Shown: one piece after another, positions 1 through 9,541 of the stretch
Position numbering within the stretch: the stretch's first letter is position 1
Layout: each line of letters starts with the position of its first letter
Assembly: GCA_034521495.1 (NCBI GenBank)
Contig: JAXHMK010000022.1
Coordinates: forward strand, 124,001 to 188,000
Source of the DNA: Balneolaceae bacterium
GTDB taxonomy: Bacteria > Bacteroidota > Rhodothermia > Balneolales > Balneolaceae
Length of the DNA: 64,000 nt
Direction: 5' to 3'
Made by a program: the position numbers and the translations under genes
Notes under the pieces: generated by a model
Told to the model about the DNA's origin: nothing
What the model saw: the letters and a program-made list of their open reading frames with translations, nothing else
Databases searched by the model: none

Positions 1-2
1 CC

Positions 3-614
3 TATATTGGCGAAGTGATGAAGACGCGGCGTGACGAAGTATTCCTGGCAACGAAAAGCCACGATTACACCTATGACGGAACGATGCGCTTGTTTGAAGA
101 GAGCCTTCGCCGGCTGAATACGGATCATGTTGACTTGTACCAACACCATTATATGATGCAGGAGAGGTATGACAGATTGGTGCAAAAGAACAGTGCACGG
201 CAAGCATTTGAGAAACTGAAAGAGGAGGGAGTCGTTCGGTTTATCGGGGTGACGAGTCACTCAAGTCGGATTCTTTCGGAAGCGATTGAAGGCTATCCTT
301 ACGATTGTGCACTCATTCCTTTAAATGCATCAGGTTCTATTTTGCAGGATGAACAAAATCTCGACCGTTTCTTCCGGCTTACTTCTGACAGGAATATGGG
401 AGTGATCGGGATGAAAGTATTTGGCGGAGGTGGTTTGGTTGGCCGCGGATTGACACCAAAACAGCTTTTATACTATACAATGAGTCAGCCGGTTTCTACA
501 ACCATCGTAGGTATCTCCCGGATGGAACATCTTGAAGAGAATATTCGGAATGCGAAGGAATTCAAGCCGCTCACAGAGGAAGAGATAATGGAACTGCGAG
601 CAGGAATTCAGTGA
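3..614 (+). CDS. Aldo/keto reductase family protein, 5' end outside the window
   Basis: The C-terminal part of an NAD(P)H-dependent aldo/keto reductase, a cytosolic TIM-barrel enzyme that reduces carbonyl compounds. The reading frame is open to the left edge of the window, so the N-terminus is missing. Family patterns visible are EVFLATK followed by a long SLRRLNTDHVDLYQHH segment, RFIGVTSHSS (beta strand with the substrate-pocket region), GVIGMKVFGGGGLVG, and a C-terminal TTIVGISRMEHLEENI segment that matches the cofactor-binding end of the family. The internal GTG/ATG near base 15 is unlikely to be the true start because homology continues upstream of it. The substrate cannot be told from sequence. 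Confidence 0.88.
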   Translation, partial: YIGEVMKTRRDEVFLATKSHDYTYDGTMRLFEESLRRLNTDHVDLYQHHYMMQERYDRLVQKNSARQAFEKLKEEGVVRFIGVTSHSSRILSEAIEGYPYDCALIPLNASGSILQDEQNLDRFFRLTSDRNMGVIGMKVFGGGGLVGRGLTPKQLLYYTMSQPVSTTIVGISRMEHLEENIRNAKEFKPLTEEEIMELRAGIQ

Positions 615-1107
615 ACAGTTCATCAGGAAACAGTGAGCATTCTACTCGTGGCGAAGGTCTCCTTCGTACGTGTTTAGCGTTTTGCAGTATCTGTTTTCAT
701 TTAAAAAGCTTGAGTTCAAGTAATAAGCAAGGCTGTATAATCCCCACTTGAGAGGGGACAGATTGAATCGCGTTCAGCGATTGAATCAGGGGTGTGTTAC
801 CCAGGATTCGAAGTTCCTTTTAAACGTGTAGCCAATGGAACACTCCCTCGACACACCCCTGGTTCGTCAAACCCGGCTTCGCCGTTTTGCCTTCACCTGT
901 CCCCTCTCAAGAGTGGATTTCCTTCCCACTCCGAGGCATCAGGTCGATGAACAACTACTCTCCTTCGGTATATATTTATGAAGCTTTTCACTCGTTCAGA
1001 AGGTCTCCTTCTGAATGCACAGTTGAAGCTCTGCTTCATGTTTCTATAATGATGCGAGGTTCCGTTCCTAAGCGGAGCGTCGGAACAAGTAAGTTTGTAT
1101 AAGAAAA
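615..1107. repeat. Gene-free stretch built from palindromic interspersed repeats
   Basis: No convincing gene. It holds hairpins with the core GAAGGTCTCCTTC at 652-666 and 997-1013, followed by GAAGCTCTGCTTC near 1024-1036. A larger inverted repeat has its left arm near 742-761 and its right arm at 897-911 (CTGTCCCCTCTCAAG matches the reverse complement of the left arm over 15 bases), with a nested pair AGGGGTGTGT / ACACACCCCT. Closely related motifs recur at 40690-40940, so this is a dispersed non-coding repeat family, probably of the REP/hairpin type. Confidence 0.6.
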
Positions 1108-1329
1108 TTATCCTTCCACCCGTATCACATCAACCGGACAAACCTCGGCAGCTCTCTCGTTTAACTCCCGTTCATGTTCTCCCACGTCGGCGCGGTAGAC
1201 CTGTCCCTTTTTCTTTCCGCCGATGAGGACACATTTGCCGTCGCGCTTGGACATCTGCCACCGTTCGGGCCACGCCTCCACGCAGTAGTTGCAGCCGATA
1301 CATTTGTCCCGGTAATAGATGATGCGCAT
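1108..1329 (-). CDS. Small single-cluster [4Fe-4S] ferredoxin
   Basis: A 73-residue electron carrier. Cysteines 10, 13 and 16 form a CxxCxxC group (KCIGCNYC) and C64 sits in a CPVDVI motif, the arrangement of a mono-cluster [4Fe-4S] ferredoxin. The usual fourth cysteine plus proline after the first group is replaced by EAWP, so there is no second cluster. The start codon overlaps the stop of the upstream U32 gene by one base (TGATG), which indicates translational coupling; the likely partner is therefore the U32 protein, which itself should carry an Fe-S cluster. The ferredoxin assignment is firm; the partnership is inference from gene order. Confidence 0.85.
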   Translation of the reverse strand: MRIIYYRDKCIGCNYCVEAWPERWQMSKRDGKCVLIGGKKKGQVYRADVGEHERELNERAAEVCPVDVIRVEG

Positions 1330-2606
1330 CAGGAGCGATCCTCCCAGAGGTACACATTATCACCGTCCCGGACATCCACGTCAATCTTGATAGTGCATTC
1401 TTGTCCCTGGACCGCCTTTTCAGCAGGTTTGTCATCCACCCAAAACGATTCGATCGTTGGTTCCGCTACCCCGGTTCGATCGCCGATAATCAGGATGGAA
1501 TCATCTGTTGAGATCTCTCTCGCTTTGATTCGGAGATGAGCCACTTTTGCTTTGGGATAGTAATGAAGCACTTTCCCCACAAATGTTTTCTCTTTCCTGG
1601 CTGCAGAACCATAAACGGGACTCCATTCTCCCAGTTTTCTTCCCAAATAATAACCATCCCAAAATCCACGATTATACACCTGGTCTAAGTCGTTCTTCCA
1701 TTGTCTTGCTTTTTCGGGGGTGTAGGTGCCATTTGCAACAGCGAGAGAAGCTGCTTTGTAACAGCGGGTTGTAGTTTTAACATATTCGGGAGAGCGACCC
1801 CGTCCTTCAATTTTCAAAACGGCTGCACCTGAATCCAGTACACGGTCCAGGAAATCGATGGTGCAAAGATCCTTGGGCGACATGATGTATTCGTTATCAA
1901 TCTTCAGTTCGGTACCGTCATCAGACTGTACGTTGTAAGCATGACGGCAGTTTTGCATACAAGCCCCGCGGTTGGCAGATGCATTATACGTATGTAAACT
2001 GAGATAACATTTGCCGGATACGGCCATGCATAAGGCACCGTGAGCAAAAACTTCAATCTGTACCAGGTCACCGGATGGACCGGTTATATTTCTTCCTTTA
2101 ATTCCTTCCACGATCTTTTTCACTTGTCCAAGACTCAATTCCCGTGCCAAAACCATCACATCAGCGAAATGGCTGTAGAATTCTACCATTTCGATGTTTG
2201 AAATATTCGCCTGTGTGGAAATGTGGACTTCTACACCCTGTTTGTATGCATAGGAGATGGCGGCCTGGTCGGCTGCTATAATCGCTGTGATATTTTGTTC
2301 CTTTACCGTATCTATGATCCGTTTCATCATGGGCAGATCATGATCATACAGTACCGTATTAAGCGTAAGGTACGTTTTGATACCATGCTCTTTTGCAAGT
2401 GCCGATATCCTGGGTAGATCATCCATTGTAAAATTATTGGAGGCTCTTGCTCTCATATTCAGTTGTTCAATCCCGAAATAGATTGAATCGGCCCCGCCCT
2501 GGATGGCAGCACGGAAAGAGGTCCAGTCACCCGCCGGTGCCATGATCTCTGCATTCATGGGTTTTATTTCTTGTGATGAGTGAAGGCTCTTTTTTTCTGT
2601 GTTCAA
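1329..2606 (-). CDS. U32 family protein, TrhP/RlhA-like RNA hydroxylase
   Basis: A 425-residue member of the U32 'peptidase' family. The N-terminal half begins with the family pattern MAPAGDW..FRAAIQGGADSIYFG. The U32 signature ExF-x2-G-A-x-C-x6-G-K-C is present, with cysteines at about 193 and 200, then 216 and 248. This four-cysteine spacing resembles the [4Fe-4S] ligands known in the U32 proteins UbiU and UbiV. Characterised relatives hydroxylate tRNA (TrhP), 23S rRNA (RlhA) or ubiquinone precursors (UbiU/V). The length is nearest to TrhP, which makes 5-hydroxyuridine in tRNA with prephenate; that choice is inference. It is coupled to a downstream ferredoxin that could feed it electrons. 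A methionine at residue 17 is an alternative start. Confidence 0.85.
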   Translation of the reverse strand: MNTEKKSLHSSQEIKPMNAEIMAPAGDWTSFRAAIQGGADSIYFGIEQLNMRARASNNFTMDDLPRISALAKEHGIKTYLTLNTVLYDHDLPMMKRIIDTVKEQNITAIIAADQAAISYAYKQGVEVHISTQANISNIEMVEFYSHFADVMVLARELSLGQVKKIVEGIKGRNITGPSGDLVQIEVFAHGALCMAVSGKCYLSLHTYNASANRGACMQNCRHAYNVQSDDGTELKIDNEYIMSPKDLCTIDFLDRVLDSGAAVLKIEGRGRSPEYVKTTTRCYKAASLAVANGTYTPEKARQWKNDLDQVYNRGFWDGYYLGRKLGEWSPVYGSAARKEKTFVGKVLHYYPKAKVAHLRIKAREISTDDSILIIGDRTGVAEPTIESFWVDDKPAEKAVQGQECTIKIDVDVRDGDNVYLWEDRS

Positions 2607-2714
2607 CGGATGTATGGTTTAACTATGAAAGATTTTTTTAATATGAATAAAAGTAAAAGTATTAAGACAATTTTATATGTTATAATTAATAAGCTGTAAA
2701 CTCAACTACTGAGC

Positions 2715-3101
2715 ATGAATAAGGACAGAAAGTTAGCCATCATTCGAATAACAACTTCATTTGTAGCTGTGCTATTTGGAATGATTACCGTTTTTGTCGG
2801 TGGTCAAACACTTTTGGGTATTTCAGATCCGGGTTATACTATTTTTTTACCCTTACTGATTTTTAATTTTGTTATGGGCTTTCTCTATTTGATAACTGGT
2901 CTATTGATCTGGAAGAGTCACAAAAAGGCATTGCCTGCTGCCCGAACAGTCTTTCTATTGAATCTTTTTGTATTTCTGATGATCAGCTTACTCTATTTTT
3001 CGAGCGATAGGGTTGCTATGGAAAGTGTTATAGCCATGACATTCAGAACGGGAGTATGGCTTGTTATTTTAATGGTGATAAGGTTTAATAGAAAAAAATA
3101 A
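2715..3101 (+). CDS. Small four-helix membrane protein of unknown function
   Basis: A 128-residue protein made almost entirely of four hydrophobic segments (about residues 8-33, 42-66, 77-96 and 101-122) with short charged connectors and a basic C-terminus (RFNRKK). It should sit in the inner membrane. No family motif was recognised. It is transcribed alone, divergently from the U32 gene, from an AT-rich upstream region. Translation from the ATG at 2715 gives the only sensible start. Confidence 0.6.
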   Translation: MNKDRKLAIIRITTSFVAVLFGMITVFVGGQTLLGISDPGYTIFLPLLIFNFVMGFLYLITGLLIWKSHKKALPAARTVFLLNLFVFLMISLLYFSSDRVAMESVIAMTFRTGVWLVILMVIRFNRKK

Positions 3102-3336
3102 AGCCTGAGATACCGGAACCTTTGAAGACAGGACTGAGAGAAAAGCATATTATCCGTCAGACCGCTCCATGCGATCAGACGGGTTCTACGAACTGGCTGT
3201 TGAATAACTTTGGGACTTTTTTTCCCATTTTTGAACTCTGTCAGGTTCTTCAGACTCTTCCAGAGTCGATTAGACTAACCGAACTCTGTCAGGACCTCTC
3301 TTAGATCGGATTCTGACAGGTTCTACTAAAAACTAA
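3102..3336. repeat. Intergenic region with repeated GAACTCTGTCAGG units
   Basis: No credible gene. Three related units are visible: GAACTCTGTCAGGTTCT at 3233-3249, GAACTCTGTCAGGACCT at 3281-3297 and GATTCTGACAGGTTCT at 3309-3324. They lie between a plus-strand gene end and a minus-strand gene end, so they may also act as a transcription barrier. Function unknown. Confidence 0.5.
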
Positions 3337-3648
3337 TCAAGCAAATGCTTCCACAGCTATCTGATAGGCATGTAATGGATTTTCGGTATTCTCTTCCGTT
3401 TTAGAGTTAAACTCATTCACATCCTCCAGAATATTTTTAACGGTTGCTTCATCCTGGAAAGAGAAAAACAGAGTGGAGTAGATCCCTTTGTCCGGTTGAG
3501 AAAACCAGCTCCGGATATCCGGTTGATGGTCTTCTGTTTTGAAACCGTACATTTCTGTTTCGCTGTAGATGGGTACGTTATTTTTGGTCATCATAGCCCG
3601 AACCTCGTTTTCAAATTCTGCTACGCTAAGTATAATTAGTAATTTCAT
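3337..3648 (-). CDS. PII-like small protein encoded with an RND efflux operon
   Basis: A 103-residue cytosolic protein at the end of the RND operon. The pattern (MKLLIILS strand, amphipathic helix, YSETEMYGF, then GIYSTLFFSF and a C-terminal helix) fits the small ferredoxin-like fold of PII/CutA-type proteins, some of which are encoded beside RND metal or sulfur-related exporters. The T-loop and nucleotide-binding residues of true PII proteins cannot be assigned with confidence. It might sense a ligand and act on the pump; this is inference from gene order. It lies 97 bases downstream of the pump gene on the same strand. Confidence 0.55.
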   Translation of the reverse strand: MKLLIILSVAEFENEVRAMMTKNNVPIYSETEMYGFKTEDHQPDIRSWFSQPDKGIYSTLFFSFQDEATVKNILEDVNEFNSKTEENTENPLHAYQIAVEAFA

Positions 3649-3745
3649 AATGAATTAGATTGAGTTTTGAATAAGAAAAATAACCGGCTATACAGGCTAA
3701 AAGTGAGTCAAGTCTATGAAGCCTGCATAGCCGATTTTGTGTACT

Positions 3746-6700
3746 CTATTTAGTGATGATTTCATCTGCCCGCAGATTCTTTTTAGCCATGAAATAGATC
3801 AATGGTACGGTAACCAGGGTCAGCGCTGTGGAAGCGATCGCTCCGCCCATCAGCGAGATTGCCAGTCCCTGGAAGATCGGATCAAACAGGATTACAATCG
3901 CACCAATAACTACGGTACCGGCTGTTAACAGGATCGGCATGGTACGAACAGCGCCTGCCTCAATAACTGCATCTTGCAGGGAATTCCCCTCCTTCAGGCT
4001 GATCTGGATAAAGTCGATCAGCAGTACAGAGTTTCGAACCATAATGCCCGCCAATGCTATTAATCCAATCATGGACGTTGCGGTAAAGAAGGCACTGGCC
4101 ACCCAGTGTCCGATCAATATACCGATGAGGGATAACGGAATGGCAATCATCATGATAAACGGAACTCCAAAATCCTGGAACCAGCCGACAATCAGGATAT
4201 AGATAATCAGCAGAACCACTGCAAATGCAATTCCCAAGTCACGAAATACTTCAAGGGTAATTTGCCATTCGCCGTCCCATTTAACGGTGACATCTTCGCT
4301 TGTAAACGGCTGCCCGGCGTACTGTTGTTCAAGATTGTAGCCGGTAGGTAAATCAATTGCATCAATCTGATTTTGCGCATCCAGGATGGCATAAACCGGG
4401 CTTTCAATTTCACCGGCTACCTCAGCAGTTACATACACCACTCGTCTTTGATTCTTGCGATGGATGCTTTTTGCCAATGTTCTTTTCTCTACCTGGACCA
4501 GATCCGTGACAGGTACCATCGCCCCGGTTTGGGATTGTACATGTAGTCCGCCCAGATTTTGAACACCGGCGCGCGAGGACTCATCCAGTTTCATTTGGAT
4601 GGGTACCAGGCTGGCTTCGTTTTCATCATACAGAGAACTGACCGGATGTTGACCCAAGATCATTCCTAAAGATTCTGTAACCTGTTGCGGCATTACACCA
4701 GTTACAGCAGCTTTTTCTCTCTGAACGTCAAAGTGATATTCGGTCTGCTCATCTTCAACCATCCAGTCTGTATCGACAATTCCCGGAGTTTCTGAAAAGA
4801 TCTGTTTGATTTCATTTCCGATAGATCGCTGCATCTCCAGGTTGGGGCCATACACCTCGGCAACCAGTGTAGAGAGGACGGGTGGACCCGGAGGAACTTC
4901 GACCACTTTAACGTTCGCTCCATATTTTTCACCCACTTTTTGAACGAGCGGACGCATTCGCTTGGCGATGTCGTGGCTCTGGTCAGACCTCAGGCTTTTG
5001 TCCACAAGGTTTACCTGTATATCAGCCACATTCGACATTTGCCGCATATCATAGCTTCGAACCAACCCGTTGAAGTTGATCGGCGCATTAGTCCCGGAAT
5101 AGACCTGGTAATCATATACCTCGGGGACATCCAGCAGTGCCAAACCTACTTCCCGTGCAACAGCATCCGTTCGCTCAAGCGTTGTTCCTTCGGGCAGGTC
5201 GATGATCAACTGAATCTCATTCTTATTGTCGAAAGGAAGCATTTTCACCTCAACGGATCTCGTGTAGAAGAGAACCAGGGAAGCAAAAAGGATAACGGTG
5301 GTACCGAGTAAAAAGGCCCAGCGCTTCCAGCTGCTCTCCATCAGTGGGCGCATTGTTTTATCATACAATTTGTAGATGATCGTATCTTCAAGCTTATATC
5401 GTTTTCCTGAACTACCGCCGGAATGAACTCTTACGGCACTCAATAACCGGTATCCCAGCCATGGGGTTGCAATCAATGAAATAATCAGAGAAAGAATCAT
5501 GGCTACGGTTGCGCCGATTGCGATCGGGCTCATATAGGGCCCCATCAAACCGGAAACAAATGCCATTGGAATCACAGCGGCAATGACCGTAAAGGTGGCC
5601 AGGATGGCTGGATTTCCCACTTCATTAATGGCATAAATAGCTGCCTGCTTCAGGGGCAGTTTTCTCATCTTGAAATGGCGGTGCATATTCTCTGCTACAA
5701 TAATGGAGTTGTCAACCACAATACCGGTCACAAACACAAGTGCAAACAGTGTAATCCGGTTCAGGGTGTAATCATACATGTAGTAAAAGAAGAGAGTGAG
5801 GGCAAATGTAATGGGTACTGATATAAATACAACCAGTGCTCCTCTCCAGCCCATCGCAAGAAACACAACAAAAGAGACTGAAAGTACTGCAACCACCAGG
5901 TGAATCAGCAATGTATTTACTTTCTCAGTCGCTGTTTCACCATAATTCCGTGTCGTTTCCACACGAATGTTTTCTGTGATCACGGAACCGTTCAGTTTCT
6001 CCACCATCCGATCGATTTGAGTGGCAATCTCCATGGCATCGGCCCCCTGTCGCTTGGCTACTGAAATTGTAACTGCAGGGTATGAACTGCCGGCATGCAG
6101 GCCGCTCTCCTCAGATGATACGGGACCGGGGGAATAGGATACATAATTTGCCGGTTCACCGGGCCCGTCTTTCACCTCAGCAATATCACGGAGCAGAATG
6201 GAGTCGCCGGCGCGAACATCCAGAACAAGGCTTCCAACGTCCTCGGCGTTCTTCAGGAAACTACCGGTTTGCACCAGGTATTCCTCGTCATTTACTGAAA
6301 ATTTACCAGACTTAAATTCTCTGTTTGCGGCTTTAATTGTTTGTGCCACACGAAGAGGGTCTATGGCGAGTGAGGCCATTTTATTCTTATCAAGAACAAC
6401 CTGGACAGTGCGGGACCGTCCCCCGTGAATTTTGGTTTCGGCAACATCTGTAATCGATTTTATCTCGTTATCCAGTTCCTGGGCTATCCGGCGAATTTGG
6501 TAATCATCGTGCATATCACTCCAGAGGGTGAGCGTCACAATGGGCACATCATTTATGGACCTTGTCTTGATAAGCGGCATGGTAACCGGCTCCGGTTTGG
6601 TATCCATAAACTTCATGATCTCGTTGTAGAGCCGTACAAGGCTTTCCTCCACATCTTGTCCCACGTAGAAGCGTGCGGAAACCATTCCCATTTCCGGCAT

Positions 6701-6967
6701 CGAGGTTGAATAGACATATTCAACGCCTGAGATGTTAGAAAGAATTTTTTCCAGCGGAATGGATATCCTGTTTTCTACTTCCTGAGGCGATGCACCCGGG
6801 TAGCCGACAAAGATATCAGCCATGGGAACATCGATTTGGGGTTCTTCTTCACTGGGCGTAAGCCAAACTGCATATAGTCCGATGGCCATAAAGGCGATCA
6901 TCAGGAGCAGGGTAAGCTTTGAATCGATAAACGCCTGAGCAATTTTTCCTGCGAATCCGGTTTTCAT
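3746..6967 (-). CDS. RND family efflux pump, inner-membrane subunit
   Basis: A 1073-residue proton-driven resistance-nodulation-division transporter. It has the expected plan: TM1 at about residues 15-35, a periplasmic porter domain with the GASPQEVENRI motif, TM2-6, a second periplasmic half and TM8-12. In TM4 the proton-relay position reads GIVVDNSIIVAEN with D419 followed by Asn, where AcrB has Asp-Asp; such D-N variants are common in HAE1-type pumps. Upstream genes encode its adaptor and outer-membrane channel. The substrate is unknown; the ArsR-rhodanese regulator of the same operon suggests a sulfur- or metal-related signal rather than a general drug. Confidence 0.93.
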   Translation of the reverse strand: MKTGFAGKIAQAFIDSKLTLLLMIAFMAIGLYAVWLTPSEEEPQIDVPMADIFVGYPGASPQEVENRISIPLEKILSNISGVEYVYSTSMPEMGMVSARFYVGQDVEESLVRLYNEIMKFMDTKPEPVTMPLIKTRSINDVPIVTLTLWSDMHDDYQIRRIAQELDNEIKSITDVAETKIHGGRSRTVQVVLDKNKMASLAIDPLRVAQTIKAANREFKSGKFSVNDEEYLVQTGSFLKNAEDVGSLVLDVRAGDSILLRDIAEVKDGPGEPANYVSYSPGPVSSEESGLHAGSSYPAVTISVAKRQGADAMEIATQIDRMVEKLNGSVITENIRVETTRNYGETATEKVNTLLIHLVVAVLSVSFVVFLAMGWRGALVVFISVPITFALTLFFYYMYDYTLNRITLFALVFVTGIVVDNSIIVAENMHRHFKMRKLPLKQAAIYAINEVGNPAILATFTVIAAVIPMAFVSGLMGPYMSPIAIGATVAMILSLIISLIATPWLGYRLLSAVRVHSGGSSGKRYKLEDTIIYKLYDKTMRPLMESSWKRWAFLLGTTVILFASLVLFYTRSVEVKMLPFDNKNEIQLIIDLPEGTTLERTDAVAREVGLALLDVPEVYDYQVYSGTNAPINFNGLVRSYDMRQMSNVADIQVNLVDKSLRSDQSHDIAKRMRPLVQKVGEKYGANVKVVEVPPGPPVLSTLVAEVYGPNLEMQRSIGNEIKQIFSETPGIVDTDWMVEDEQTEYHFDVQREKAAVTGVMPQQVTESLGMILGQHPVSSLYDENEASLVPIQMKLDESSRAGVQNLGGLHVQSQTGAMVPVTDLVQVEKRTLAKSIHRKNQRRVVYVTAEVAGEIESPVYAILDAQNQIDAIDLPTGYNLEQQYAGQPFTSEDVTVKWDGEWQITLEVFRDLGIAFAVVLLIIYILIVGWFQDFGVPFIMMIAIPLSLIGILIGHWVASAFFTATSMIGLIALAGIMVRNSVLLIDFIQISLKEGNSLQDAVIEAGAVRTMPILLTAGTVVIGAIVILFDPIFQGLAISLMGGAIASTALTLVTVPLIYFMAKKNLRADEIITK

Positions 6968-7019
6968 TGTTTTCTATTTCCTTTCAAATTTTTATTAAAT
7001 ATTCTTTGTCTTTATCTCT

Positions 7020-8117
7020 TTACCGAATACTCAGTAATTGCCCTTGCCGGATTGATTGATCTGCGACAGCTACATATTGCTCGCCCGTTTTCAATCCTGA
7101 AAGGATCTCAATTTCGTTTCCGGATGCCTGGCCGGTTCGTACCCAGCGCAGCACAGCTTTGTTAGCATCACTGAGAGTATAAACCCCGGTCAGCTGACCT
7201 CTTTTCACAATAGCTGTTTTAGGAATGAAGAGAGTTTCAGCTTGATCCAGGTTCATGCTAATCTGTGCAAACATGCCGGTTTTTAATTGTCCGGCGATTT
7301 CTGAATCTGTGATACGGGCTTCGATAGCAAACTGCCGGCTCATAGGATCTCCGGCATCACTAACACTGCTTAACGTGGCCGGTACATTTTGAATCCCTGC
7401 TGAAGCGACTGTTATATGGATCTCTTGTCCATTTTCAATCTGGCCAATCCATTTTTCAGGAACACTGGCTGTTATTTTTATGGTCGAAGGATCGGCAATG
7501 GCAATCAGCGGATGTCCGGGTGCGGCCATATCTCCTTCAGAGACAAATTTTCGAGCCACAATACCGTCAAAAGGTGCACGAATGGTCGTGTAGGCCAGCA
7601 TTTCGTTTACTTCATTCAGGCGGGCTTCCAATGCTTCCATATTTGCCTTGGCTATCTCATACATTGTAGAGATGTCATCCAGCTCTTTGGAAGTGGCGCT
7701 TTCCTCCGCATACAGATTTTTGATGCGGTTGTAGTTCTTCTCCGTATTCTCAAGGTTGGCTTTGGCCTGAACCATGTTGGCTTCGAGCTGTGATTTTTGC
7801 GCCAGGATCTGATCGTCTTTGATCCGAACAAGCACATCGTCTTTTTTCACATTTTCACCCACGCTCACCGGAACCCCGGTAACGGTTCCCATAACAATAG
7901 TACTCAGGTTGGCCTGGTTATCACTTTCCACACGACCGGGAAATGTTTGTGCCTCAGCCGAAACAGAGGTTGAAGCGGTTTGAACCTGTACACTGAGGGC
8001 CTCTTCAGATGCAGATTGCTGATCTTCCTGGTTACAGCCTGAAAAGAGTGCCACCAGGAAAAAGAGGGATAAGATTCCCGAAATTGGTTTGATCCAAGTT
8101 TTATTTACGTAATTCAT
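7020..8117 (-). CDS. RND efflux periplasmic adaptor (membrane fusion protein), lipoprotein
   Basis: A 365-residue adaptor linking the RND pump to the outer-membrane channel. It has a signal peptide with a lipobox ending LFSGC at about residues 25-29, so it should be lipid-anchored. The first half of a lipoyl domain (ANLSTIVMGTVTGVPVSVGENVKKDDVLVRI), a long alpha-hairpin, the second lipoyl half (YTTIRAPFDGIVARKFVSEGDMA) and beta-barrel/membrane-proximal domains follow in order. It lies 52 bases upstream of the pump gene and 19 bases downstream of the OMF gene. Confidence 0.92.
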   Translation of the reverse strand: MNYVNKTWIKPISGILSLFFLVALFSGCNQEDQQSASEEALSVQVQTASTSVSAEAQTFPGRVESDNQANLSTIVMGTVTGVPVSVGENVKKDDVLVRIKDDQILAQKSQLEANMVQAKANLENTEKNYNRIKNLYAEESATSKELDDISTMYEIAKANMEALEARLNEVNEMLAYTTIRAPFDGIVARKFVSEGDMAAPGHPLIAIADPSTIKITASVPEKWIGQIENGQEIHITVASAGIQNVPATLSSVSDAGDPMSRQFAIEARITDSEIAGQLKTGMFAQISMNLDQAETLFIPKTAIVKRGQLTGVYTLSDANKAVLRWVRTGQASGNEIEILSGLKTGEQYVAVADQSIRQGQLLSIR

Positions 8118-8136
8118 TGTTTGATCTGTTTAATCG

Positions 8137-9501
8137 TTAATTATTAAAGTCTTCTTCGAGCAGCATTTCCAAAGCGGCAATGCTCATATTGTATTTGTAG
8201 AGTGCCATCACATTTTTCAGCCTGGCTTCGGCCAGTTTGGTTTCAGCCTCAAGCAGGTCGGTAGTTTTTTCGAGCCCTTCCTCATACCGGTTTGTTCGTA
8301 TTTCTACATTTTGAGAGGATTGCGATATTGACTCTTCCGTTAATTCCAGCTCTTTTGTGGCATGATTCAAAGACCGAACAGCCTCCCGCACTCGATTTTC
8401 CTGGTCTAACAGGTGCCTCTCCTGCATACTTTTGGCTTTCCTGTAATCTGCTTTCGCTTCCATCACTTTACCGGCCTTGCTGAATCCAGTGAATATATTC
8501 CAGCGGAGATTAGCTCCGATCATGTAGGAGGAGGCATCAAAATTGGCAAATTCGTTATCGTTAAATTCATAGCTTCCAAATAGATTCACAGATGGCAAAA
8601 AACTGAAGCCGGCCGATTTAACCATTTTTTGAGCAGCCGTTACCTGGTAATCAAAAGCCCTTGTTTGCGCATTGTTTACTTCAAAATCAGAGAGGTCTGC
8701 GGGGATTTGAGGTGCAGATACAAATTCTAAATCTTCCGTTGGGTTGATGGTGACTGCCCCATCCAGGCCAAGCATGAGAGCCAGCTCCTCCTGAACTTTT
8801 TCAATGTCATTTTTTGTCTGCAATACCCGGCTTTCCATGTCCAGTTCATATACCTTAGCAGCTAAATAATCCTCCCGGCTGAGGAGTCCCTGTTCAAAGT
8901 AGTTCTGGGCTTGGCGCCGGTGTTCTCCGGCAGTTTCAAGGGCGGTTTCAAGAACCTCTAATTGTCCCTTGTGTAAAACCAGGTTGTAATATTGCTGGCG
9001 AACCTGGTATCGGATGTAATTCCGGGTGCCATCCAACTGTTCGTTTGCCGAGTTCAGTTTGCTCTTAACGGCACCCCGCTGCATAATCATATCGGGATTG
9101 AACAGGGGCTGACGCACTTCAAATTTGGCGCTGTAATTTTCATAGAGATCCGGATCGTTTAGTAGTGCAGGGTTAAAATCCTGTTGAGAGACAACCTCCT
9201 GCTTTAGTTTGAATCCAAATACATTTAAAGGATCGTCAGTTGAGATGGCATTGTATTCAAACGATAGCTGCGGCAGAAAAACAGCATTGGTTTGCCGATA
9301 CTGTGCTTTGGTTTTATCTACCTCATACCCGGCCTGCTCAATGGAAAAATTTTGTTCAAGGGCTATTTCAGTTGCTTCCTGGAGTGAAAGTGATAGCTTT
9401 TTTTCTTCTTCCAAATTTTGTTGGGCATACAAGTTAAAAGGCAATGTTAAAGCCCCTAACAGCAGATATACTCCTATTGCGTATAACTTTTCTTTATTCA
9501 T
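8137..9501 (-). CDS. TolC-family outer membrane efflux channel
   Basis: A 454-residue outer-membrane factor. A signal peptide ends at about LYAQQ (residues 24-28). Two repeats of the TolC architecture follow, each with long coiled-coil helices and beta segments: LSLQEATEIALEQNFSIEQAGYEV opens the first, and NNAQTRAFDYQVTAAQKMVKSAGFSFLPSVNLFGSYEF opens the second. The C-terminus ends with the typical ALYKYNMSIAALEMLL helix. It is the first of three consecutive efflux genes and should form the exit duct of the pump. Confidence 0.92.
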   Translation of the reverse strand: MNKEKLYAIGVYLLLGALTLPFNLYAQQNLEEEKKLSLSLQEATEIALEQNFSIEQAGYEVDKTKAQYRQTNAVFLPQLSFEYNAISTDDPLNVFGFKLKQEVVSQQDFNPALLNDPDLYENYSAKFEVRQPLFNPDMIMQRGAVKSKLNSANEQLDGTRNYIRYQVRQQYYNLVLHKGQLEVLETALETAGEHRRQAQNYFEQGLLSREDYLAAKVYELDMESRVLQTKNDIEKVQEELALMLGLDGAVTINPTEDLEFVSAPQIPADLSDFEVNNAQTRAFDYQVTAAQKMVKSAGFSFLPSVNLFGSYEFNDNEFANFDASSYMIGANLRWNIFTGFSKAGKVMEAKADYRKAKSMQERHLLDQENRVREAVRSLNHATKELELTEESISQSSQNVEIRTNRYEEGLEKTTDLLEAETKLAEARLKNVMALYKYNMSIAALEMLLEEDFNN

Positions 9502-9541
9502 GTTAATTTTCGATTCTTGATTTATCTATCTGATTAATTAT

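Noticed and set aside
887-1102. Open frame of 71 codons on the plus strand
   Set aside because: It is made of the palindromic repeat, with no family pattern and no ribosome site.
1172-1539. Two open frames of 87 and 121 codons over the ferredoxin and U32 genes
   Set aside because: They are other-frame readings of well-supported minus-strand genes.
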